Source of the DNA: Acidobacteria bacterium UBA2994
GTDB lineage: Bacteria > Acidobacteriota > Vicinamibacteria > Vicinamibacterales > UBA8438
Length of the DNA stretch: 25,297 nt
Assembly: GCA_002346545.1 (NCBI GenBank)
Contig: DEAA01000013.1
Coordinates: 218,634-243,930 of the forward strand
Reading direction: 5' to 3'
Below the pieces are notes generated by a model. That model made no database searches, had not been told where the DNA came from, and saw nothing but the letters and a program-made list of their open reading frames with translations. The translations under genes were made by a program, and so were the position numbers. Of the stretch, positions 19,922 to 25,297 are shown piece after piece (position 1 is the first letter of the stretch; each line of letters opens with the position of its first letter).

Positions 19922-19968
19922 TCCACATCCGGTGTCGTTCTTTCGTTCGGCGGAACACAACACCTACC

Positions 19969-20050
19969 TGCAACGCCACGCCCTTTAGGCGTCGATGCCT
20001 TGCGTCCATCAGGAGCGCCCACAGGTTCTCCATAGGGGCTTGGCGTTGCA
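19969..20050. repeat. Imperfect long inverted repeat
   Basis: TGCAACGCCA (19969-19978) is perfectly complementary to TGGCGTTGCA (20041-20050). Pairing continues imperfectly inward (GCCC with GGGGC). No T tract follows, so it is not a standard terminator. It lies in the 180-bp gap between the NTF2-like gene and the DUF5916 gene, where I see no coding sequence. Confidence 0.45.
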
Positions 20051-20089
20051 CTGCTGGGATTCCTTTCTTTAGCGGGCAGCGCTGGCGGT

Positions 20090-20095
20090 TATGAT
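20090..20095 (+). promoter_or_regulatory. -10 element close to the DUF5916 gene start
   Basis: TATGAT lies 8 bp before the GTG start, with a T-rich stretch (20061-20070) roughly at -35. It would give a leaderless or near-leaderless mRNA. Confidence 0.35.
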
Positions 20096-20103
20096 AGGCG
20101 GCT

Positions 20104-22782
20104 GTGTCACTCCGAATATTGGTGACTGGGTACACCTCGTTCGTTCTGGGCCACGCGTTGCTATCGGTTGCGACGGCGCAGATCGTCACGCCGGCAGGGC
20201 GAACGGATCCAGCCCACGCTGCGCTCGACGTTAGGCCATTCGACAACCTTGGTGGGGATGTCCTCGACGACTGGATCGGGCAGGGCATCGCAGAGACCAT
20301 TGCCATAGATCTCAGCCACGCTACGCCTCCTGGCGTGCGGTGGCGGGTTACTGGCTCGTTTCAGCGGTCTGGGGAGGTTCTCAGCATTACCGCGCGGCTG
20401 GAACTGAGCGCCGACGGGGCCCCGCGTGTCGTCGAGGTCAACGGTGCTTTCAAGGACCTCTTCCCGCTGCAGGACGAACTGGTCGCGCGTCTCGCGGAAC
20501 TCCTGCGGGAGACGCCCGCGAGCCGTCCACCCTCTCCAGCGGGAGACGCCGGTCGCATGGCCGGGTTTGAGGGCATTCTCGGTCCACCTCCTCCGGCGCC
20601 TCCCGCCGTGGTGGCCAGGGACGCCCAGGGGCGGGTGACGATGCGCGCCATCCGCCTCGACGAGCCGCTGCGACTCGACGGCCAGTTAGATGAGCGTCTC
20701 TACCGTGAGGTCGAGCCGGTGACTGAAATGATCCAGCAGGAGCCGGACGAGGGTGCTCCCGCGACCGATCAGACCGAGATCTGGGTGGCGTTCGACGCCG
20801 ATACCCTGTATGTGTCGACACGCTGCTGGAGCGAGGAGCCCGGGCGCATCATCGCCGATGTGATGAATCGCGATGGCATGAACATGTGGGGCAACGAGAC
20901 CATTACGGTGGTCCTCGATACGTTCTACGACCGGCGGAACGCGTTCGCTTTCGCCACCAACGCGGTCGGGGGACTGGTCGACTCCCTGATCACTGACGAG
21001 CGAAGCCAAAACGTCGACTGGAACACCGTGTGGGATGTCCGTGTCGGGCGCTTCGACCAGGGGTGGACCATGGAGATGGCCATTCCGTTCAAGTCACTGC
21101 GTTACCGGGCCGGACAGATGCAGCCCTGGGGTCTTAACGTTCAGCGTCGTGTTGTGTCGAAGAACGAAGTTTCGTTCATTACCCCGATGCCGGCGTCGTT
21201 GGCCTGGGAAGGGCTCTACAAGATGTCGTCGGCGGCGACGCTCGCCGGGCTCGAGGTGCCGGACTCCGGGGCGCGCGTCGAGCTCAAGCCGTATGCGATC
21301 TCCGACCTCAGCTCAGATCTGAACGCGACCCCGATGGTTCGGAACGCTCTGGGCGGAGACGCAGGCTTCGACGCCAAGTTCGGGGTTACCGCCGGGCTCA
21401 CGGCTGACGTCACCTACAACACTGATTTCGCGCAGGTTGAGGTGGATGAGCAGCAGGTGAACCTGACCCGGTTCAGCCTCTTTTTTCCCGAGAAGCGGGA
21501 GTTTTTCCTCGAAGGTAAGGGCATCTTCGATTTCGCCGGCGGGCAGCAGGGCGGTGACGCCGCCACGTTCTACTTTAGTGGCAGTGAGTTTGGAGGGACC
21601 ACCGCCCCCATCATGTTCTTTAGCCGGCGCATCGGGCTGCAGAACGGCCGTACCGTCCCTATTCAGGCCGGCGGACGCCTGACGGGGAAGGTGGGGCCCT
21701 ACAGCCTCGGGTTGCTGAACGTGCAGACGGGCGACGAGGCAATCTCGGGCGCTCGGCCGACGAACTTCTCCGTGGTCCGGGCCAAGCGCGATGTGCTCCG
21801 CCGGAGCGCAGTCGGGGCACTGTTCACGGGTCGTTCGGTGTCGCTTGAGGGCAACGGGGCGAATCAGACCTTCGGTGTCGACGGGGTCTTCTCGTTCTAC
21901 GACAACGTTCGCATCACTTCCTACCTAGCTCGCACCCAGACATTGGGCGTGAGCGGCGACGACACGAGTTATCAGGCGCAGTTCGAGTACGGGGGCGATC
22001 GCTGGGGGCTTACCCTGGATCGACTGGCAGTCGGCGCCAACTTCAACCCCGAGCTCGGCTTCGTGCCTCGTCGCGACTTCCGACGCAATTTCGCCCAGTT
22101 TCGGTTCAGCCCGCGGCCGCGCTCGCTGCCGTCGATCCGGAAGTTCCTGTTCCAGGCAAGTCTCGACTATACGACCGATGGTGCCAATCAACCGGAGACC
22201 CGCCTCCAGCAGGGGATCTTCGGAATCGAGTTCGAGAACGGCGACTATTTGTTCGCCGGCACCACCAGCAACTACGAACGGCTCGCCCGTCCCTTCGACA
22301 TCACATCGGACATCGGCATTCCGGTGGGCGGTTACAACTTCGTCAACACACGGGTGGTCTACGCGTTTGGACAGCAGCGGATGCTGTCTGGCGGCCTCAG
22401 CGTCGACCACGGTGGCTTCTTCGACGGTGATCGCGTCGGGGTGGGTTACACGTTCGGACGGCTTACGGTGTCACCGCGTCTGAGCGTCGAGCCCTCGGTG
22501 TCGTTGAATCGAATCACGTTGCCTCAGGGCGAGTTCGAGACCAGGCTCGTCTCGGCTCGTACGACTTATTCGATGACGCCGCGGATGTTCGTCGCCGCGC
22601 TGGTGCAGTACAACTCCACCCTCGATTCGCTGGGGACGAACCTCCGGTTCCGCTGGGAATACCAGCCGGGGAGTGAACTGTTCGTGGTCTACACCGACGA
22701 GCGGAACACGCTCGATTTCCGCTCGCCAGTACTCGAGAATCGCGCCCTGGTGATCAAGTTAACTAGGCTCTTCCGCTTTTAG
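20104..22782 (+). CDS. DUF5916 outer-membrane beta-barrel protein with CBM9-like domain and N-terminal FlgO/TolB-like domain
   Basis: An 892-aa exported protein. A hydrophobic N-terminus (about 1-25) precedes a FlgO/TolB-like domain (about 40-140), seen in RPFDNLGGD, DDWIGQGIAETIAIDL, WRVTGSFQRSGEVLSITARL and FPLQDELVARLAELL. It looks shorter than usual between the first helix and WRVTG. A CBM9-like domain (about 178-395) starts at IRLDEPLRLDGQLDE and includes VWDVRVGRFDQGWTMEMAIP. The DUF5916 barrel (about 400-892) has FFPEKREFFLEG, many alternating strands (FRFSPRPRS, FRWEYQPGSELFVVYTDE) and ends in phenylalanine (LFRF), as outer-membrane barrels do. The start is GTG. DUF5916 function is unknown; carbohydrate handling or transport is inferred. 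Confidence 0.88.
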   Translation: MSLRILVTGYTSFVLGHALLSVATAQIVTPAGRTDPAHAALDVRPFDNLGGDVLDDWIGQGIAETIAIDLSHATPPGVRWRVTGSFQRSGEVLSITARLELSADGAPRVVEVNGAFKDLFPLQDELVARLAELLRETPASRPPSPAGDAGRMAGFEGILGPPPPAPPAVVARDAQGRVTMRAIRLDEPLRLDGQLDERLYREVEPVTEMIQQEPDEGAPATDQTEIWVAFDADTLYVSTRCWSEEPGRIIADVMNRDGMNMWGNETITVVLDTFYDRRNAFAFATNAVGGLVDSLITDERSQNVDWNTVWDVRVGRFDQGWTMEMAIPFKSLRYRAGQMQPWGLNVQRRVVSKNEVSFITPMPASLAWEGLYKMSSAATLAGLEVPDSGARVELKPYAISDLSSDLNATPMVRNALGGDAGFDAKFGVTAGLTADVTYNTDFAQVEVDEQQVNLTRFSLFFPEKREFFLEGKGIFDFAGGQQGGDAATFYFSGSEFGGTTAPIMFFSRRIGLQNGRTVPIQAGGRLTGKVGPYSLGLLNVQTGDEAISGARPTNFSVVRAKRDVLRRSAVGALFTGRSVSLEGNGANQTFGVDGVFSFYDNVRITSYLARTQTLGVSGDDTSYQAQFEYGGDRWGLTLDRLAVGANFNPELGFVPRRDFRRNFAQFRFSPRPRSLPSIRKFLFQASLDYTTDGANQPETRLQQGIFGIEFENGDYLFAGTTSNYERLARPFDITSDIGIPVGGYNFVNTRVVYAFGQQRMLSGGLSVDHGGFFDGDRVGVGYTFGRLTVSPRLSVEPSVSLNRITLPQGEFETRLVSARTTYSMTPRMFVAALVQYNSTLDSLGTNLRFRWEYQPGSELFVVYTDERNTLDFRSPVLENRALVIKLTRLFRF

Positions 22783-22861
22783 GTCCGTGCCGGCCCTGTG
22801 TCCCGGGCTGCGGAGCTTCTGAGTTCAGCCGGCGGAGGCTTTGTAGCAGGAATTGGGCGGA

Positions 22862-22900
22862 AGCCCGGTGGGAGCTGGGCTGCCCCTGGCTCGTAGCCAG
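22862..22900 (+). other. Tandem hairpins after the DUF5916 gene
   Basis: AGCCC (22862-22866) pairs with GGGCT (22877-22881), followed directly by CTGGCT/AGCCAG around CGT (22886-22900). They lie in the 190-bp gap before the NHL lipoprotein gene. No T tract is present, so termination is uncertain. Confidence 0.35.
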
Positions 22901-22947
22901 CCTATCGGCGTAACTTCCGTGCTACGGTAAGCGGCATCAAGAGTTCT

Positions 22948-22960
22948 GCGACCAGGTCGC
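22948..22960 (+). promoter_or_regulatory. Hairpin directly before the ribosome-binding site of the NHL lipoprotein gene
   Basis: GCGAC and GTCGC pair around CAG, ending 2 bp before AGGGGAG (22962-22968), which lies 5 nt before the ATG. It could modulate translation or stabilise the mRNA 5' end. A TGCTACGGT extended -10 candidate lies at 22920-22928. Confidence 0.3.
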
Positions 22961-22973
22961 AAGGGGAGAAGTC

Positions 22974-24143
22974 ATGTCATCGAAGCGAACTTTGCAGTTG
23001 TTGTCGTTCGGTTGTGCTGGAAGCCTCCTGGCCGGCTGCGGTGCGCCGTCCGAGTCGCCTGCCGCCATGGAAGAGCCGGCCTCGGCCTCGATGCCGGCCG
23101 GTAATCCCATCAGCGGTGAGGGGATGCCAAATCCAAATCCGGTCGTCACCCAGAACTGGGGCGATTTGCCCGAGGGGCGGGAGTGGGGCTCGACGGCCGG
23201 GGTCGACATCGACCCGAATGACGGGCATCTCTGGGCGTACGAACGATGCGGCGCCGGTACCTTTGGCGCGGGAGCGCCGGTCAACTGTGACAACAACCCG
23301 GTCGGCCCGATCTTCAAGTTCGATCGGAACACGGGTGAGGTGCTCGCCAACTTTGGGGGCGGCGTCATGGTCACCCCGCATGGGATCCATGCCGCGGAAG
23401 ACGGCACCGTCTGGGTGACCGATTTCGCCGGGAACGCGGATGGTACCAAGGGACACCAGGTGCACCAGTTCAGCCCCGAGGGCGAACTGCTCATGAGTCT
23501 GGGAACTGCGGGCCAGCCTGGCAGCGGACCCAACCAACTCAACCAGCCCAACGACGTCATCGTCGGCCCCGACGGCAGCATTTACGTCTCGGACGGTCAC
23601 CAGGGTCAGAACATGACCAGCAACCAGGCGATCGAGCAAGGGCTCGAGGCGGGCGCGACCGGTCGCATCCTTAAGTTCGCGCCCGATGGCACCTTCATCA
23701 AGGAATGGGGCCAGATCGGTGTCCGCCATGGCGAATTCCGCACGCCGCACGCGATGGAGTTCGACGCTGAGGGGCGCTTGTGGGTAGCCGACCGCGGCAA
23801 CCACCGGATCGAGATCTTTGACCAGGAAGGCAACTACCTTGAGTCACGTTACGCCTATGGCCGGATCAGCGGTCTGTTCATCCAGGATGGGATGGTCTAC
23901 GCGATTGACTCCGAGTCGAGCCCGATCAATCACCCGAACTGGCGGAATGGCGTCCGGATCGGACCGGTGGACGGCGACCACATCACCGCCATGATCCCGC
24001 CTTTCGAGCGGGAGAATCGGGTCTACCAGGGCACCGCGGGTGAGGGGGTTGCCGTGGATGCCGACGGAAACGTGTTTGCGGCCGAGGGGCCGAACTCGCT
24101 GGCGCAGGCCGGCGGCGCGTTCACGAAGTACTCGGTGCAGTAG
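22974..24143 (+). CDS. NHL-repeat beta-propeller lipoprotein
   Basis: A 389-aa protein with a lipoprotein signal: a hydrophobic stretch ends in the lipobox LAGC, giving Cys22 as the lipid-modified residue. A low-complexity linker follows (about 23-58). The rest is a propeller of NHL-type repeats, for example GIHAAEDGTVWVTDF, DVIVGPDGSIYVSDG, HAMEFDAEGRLWVADRGNHR and GVAVDADGNVFAAEG. It resembles the peptidyl-alpha-hydroxyglycine lyase/NHL group, but the catalytic residues cannot be confirmed by eye. Cys93 and Cys106 may pair. A strong Shine-Dalgarno, AGGGGAG, supports the ATG. It is probably a surface or periplasmic binding or scaffold protein. Confidence 0.88.
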   Translation: MSSKRTLQLLSFGCAGSLLAGCGAPSESPAAMEEPASASMPAGNPISGEGMPNPNPVVTQNWGDLPEGREWGSTAGVDIDPNDGHLWAYERCGAGTFGAGAPVNCDNNPVGPIFKFDRNTGEVLANFGGGVMVTPHGIHAAEDGTVWVTDFAGNADGTKGHQVHQFSPEGELLMSLGTAGQPGSGPNQLNQPNDVIVGPDGSIYVSDGHQGQNMTSNQAIEQGLEAGATGRILKFAPDGTFIKEWGQIGVRHGEFRTPHAMEFDAEGRLWVADRGNHRIEIFDQEGNYLESRYAYGRISGLFIQDGMVYAIDSESSPINHPNWRNGVRIGPVDGDHITAMIPPFERENRVYQGTAGEGVAVDADGNVFAAEGPNSLAQAGGAFTKYSVQ

Positions 24144-24157
24144 GCACGAATGGGTTG

Positions 24158-24178
24158 GGGGCCGCTACGGTTGGCCCT
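24158..24178. terminator. Hairpin between convergent genes
   Basis: GGGCC (24159-24163) pairs with GGCCC (24173-24177) around a 9-nt loop, overlapping the lpxD stop codon. The position between converging genes fits a two-way terminator, but there is no T tract. Confidence 0.3.
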
Positions 24179-25223
24179 CGACCGCTTTCTCCAGTTCCCG
24201 TAGCCGTTTCAGCATCGACGGCAGCTTCCGGATCATCACCTGTTCGCGCTTCCACTGGGTAATGGGCCTGGCGGGATATCCCGTATAGTCACCTTTCTCG
24301 TACTTCTGCGCGTGACCGGCCGCGGCGCGTCCGGTAAAGCGGGCGCCGTCGGCAATTTCCAGATGGTCAGCGAAGCTCGACGCGCCCGCAAGCACCGCGC
24401 CTTTGCCGATCTTGGTGCTGCCGCCGATGGCCACGTCTCCGCACACGATCGTGTCCTGGCCGATGCTGACGTTGTGGCCAATCTGGGCGAGGTTGTCGAT
24501 CTTCACACCGCGCGAGATCGGGGTGGTGCCAAACGCGGCCCGGTCGATGCAGGTGTTGGCGCCGACGTCGACCTTGTCGTCGAGTGTGACCACGCCCACC
24601 TGGGGAATCGGTTGGTGTCCCTCTGGGGTGGGGTAGTAGCCGAACCCGTCCGATCCGATCACGGCCCCGTTCTGCACCACCGAGTCACGGCCTACGACGC
24701 ATCGTTCGCGTATCGTCGCGCCCGAGTGCAGGATCGAGCCCGAGCCGATCGCGGCGTGTGGGTAGATCACCACCCCCGGGTACAGCACCGCCTCGTCGGC
24801 GATGATGGCATGCGCGCCCACCGAGCAGAAGGCGCCGATATGGACGTCTCGGCCGACCTCGGCCGACGGGTGGATGTCGGCCTTATCGCTGATCACCCGC
24901 TCTATCTCGATCTCCGCGTAGAAGAGCGGCACCAATGAGATCATCGCTGGTAGCGGTGCCTGGACGCGAATAAGCGGCGGGCCCGGGTCGGGGAACTCGT
25001 CGATCGTGTTGCTGACGACCAGCGCGCGAGCCTGGAGGCTGCCCAGCACCTCCGCCAGTGCGGCGGACGTGGTGGCGCTCGAGAAGGCGATGGCGTCTGG
25101 CGCCTGCTCGTCGAGCGAGCAGACGCCATGGATACTGACGTCGGCGTCGCCGACCAGGGTGCCATCTAGGTGTTCGGCCAGCGCGCCCAGAGGGAGCACC
25201 GTATCGCGAGGTACGAATATCAC
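24165..25223 (-). CDS. lpxD: UDP-3-O-(3-hydroxyacyl)glucosamine N-acyltransferase
   Basis: LpxD adds the second hydroxyacyl chain in lipid A synthesis at the inner face of the inner membrane, direct evidence for an LPS-type outer membrane. At 352 aa it is typical. The N-terminal uridine-binding domain (about 8-105) begins with LGALAEHLDGTLVGDADV. The left-handed helix of hexapeptide repeats (about 112-310) carries the catalytic His250 in IGHNVSIG. A C-terminal helix (YTGYPARPITQWKREQ onward) ends the protein. The start is GTG at 25223-25221, with no Shine-Dalgarno at useful spacing and a -10 box 6 bp upstream. Other lpx genes may lie beyond the window. Confidence 0.95.
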   Translation of the reverse strand: MIFVPRDTVLPLGALAEHLDGTLVGDADVSIHGVCSLDEQAPDAIAFSSATTSAALAEVLGSLQARALVVSNTIDEFPDPGPPLIRVQAPLPAMISLVPLFYAEIEIERVISDKADIHPSAEVGRDVHIGAFCSVGAHAIIADEAVLYPGVVIYPHAAIGSGSILHSGATIRERCVVGRDSVVQNGAVIGSDGFGYYPTPEGHQPIPQVGVVTLDDKVDVGANTCIDRAAFGTTPISRGVKIDNLAQIGHNVSIGQDTIVCGDVAIGGSTKIGKGAVLAGASSFADHLEIADGARFTGRAAAGHAQKYEKGDYTGYPARPITQWKREQVMIRKLPSMLKRLRELEKAVEGQP

Positions 25224-25229
25224 CCTTAG

Positions 25230-25235
25230 ATTGTA
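25230..25235 (-). promoter_or_regulatory. -10 element of lpxD
   Basis: TACAAT on the minus strand, 6 bp before the GTG, predicts transcription starting at or next to the start codon. No clear -35 is seen at 16-18 bp. Confidence 0.4.
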
Positions 25236-25297
25236 GTGGCTCCCTCAGGCTCCCGGGCGCCTCACCTACCGCTAAGTCGCCACTCGCAGTAGTCGTC

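Noticed and set aside
19969..20050. Integron attC site
   Set aside because: The ends do not match the RYYYAAC/GTTRRRY core, and there is no integrase or cassette array.
25262..25297. Possible 3' end of another minus-strand gene (reads DDYCEWRLSGR then stop)
   Set aside because: Only 11 codons are visible, another frame is also open, and nothing identifies the protein.

Overview
The window looks like a chromosomal stretch of a GC-rich, Gram-negative, free-living bacterium. LpxD, an exported lipoprotein and a DUF5916 outer-membrane barrel point to an outer membrane. Bacillithiol synthesis (BshC), DUF1844, PEGA-domain signalling, PQQ enzymes and DUF5916 together suggest Acidobacteriota, perhaps Vicinamibacteria-like. 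That placement is inference from gene content, not a measured phylogeny. No phage, insertion sequence or CRISPR array is visible.

Layout. At the left edge the start of bshC runs leftward off the window. It diverges, across a short promoter region holding a perfect 14-bp palindrome, from a membrane pseudokinase with two PEGA domains. The pseudokinase overlaps carA by one base, and carB follows. After a hairpin terminator, a 450-bp gap holds a broken 3' remnant of comEC. mazG (minus strand) comes next, then a plus-strand run: DUF1844, a PhnP-like metallo-hydrolase, ribF, a degenerate anti-sigma-like protein and cysS. A decayed yraN tail, tRNA-Gly(GCC) and tRNA-Cys(GCA) follow.

From 13.5 to 24.1 kb the genes are mostly exported. 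Leftward lie an exported selenoprotein and a PQQ beta-propeller dehydrogenase. Diverging rightward is a soluble-glucose-dehydrogenase-type propeller fused to two carboxymuconolactone-decarboxylase-like domains. It is followed by an NTF2-like protein, a FlgO/TolB-like domain fused to a DUF5916 barrel, and an NHL-repeat lipoprotein. lpxD (minus strand) closes the window.

The most striking item is the minus-strand gene at 13542-14735. It would normally be called as two broken ORFs. The frame is open on both sides of a single UGA, which lies in a W-UGA-P-Y-C redox motif, exactly where relatives carry Cys. A 6-bp stem with a GG-starting loop sits 20 nt downstream, as expected of a bacterial SECIS. 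I read this as an authentic selenoprotein: a signal peptide, a UxxC peroxiredoxin-like domain and a DsbD-alpha-like domain with a second cysteine pair.

Other unusual points are a kinase fold without its catalytic aspartates, a sugar-dehydrogenase fusion in which both module types include a copy lacking signature residues, two gene remnants (comEC, yraN) caught in decay, and several genes whose -10 boxes lie so near the start codon that leaderless or near-leaderless mRNAs are likely.
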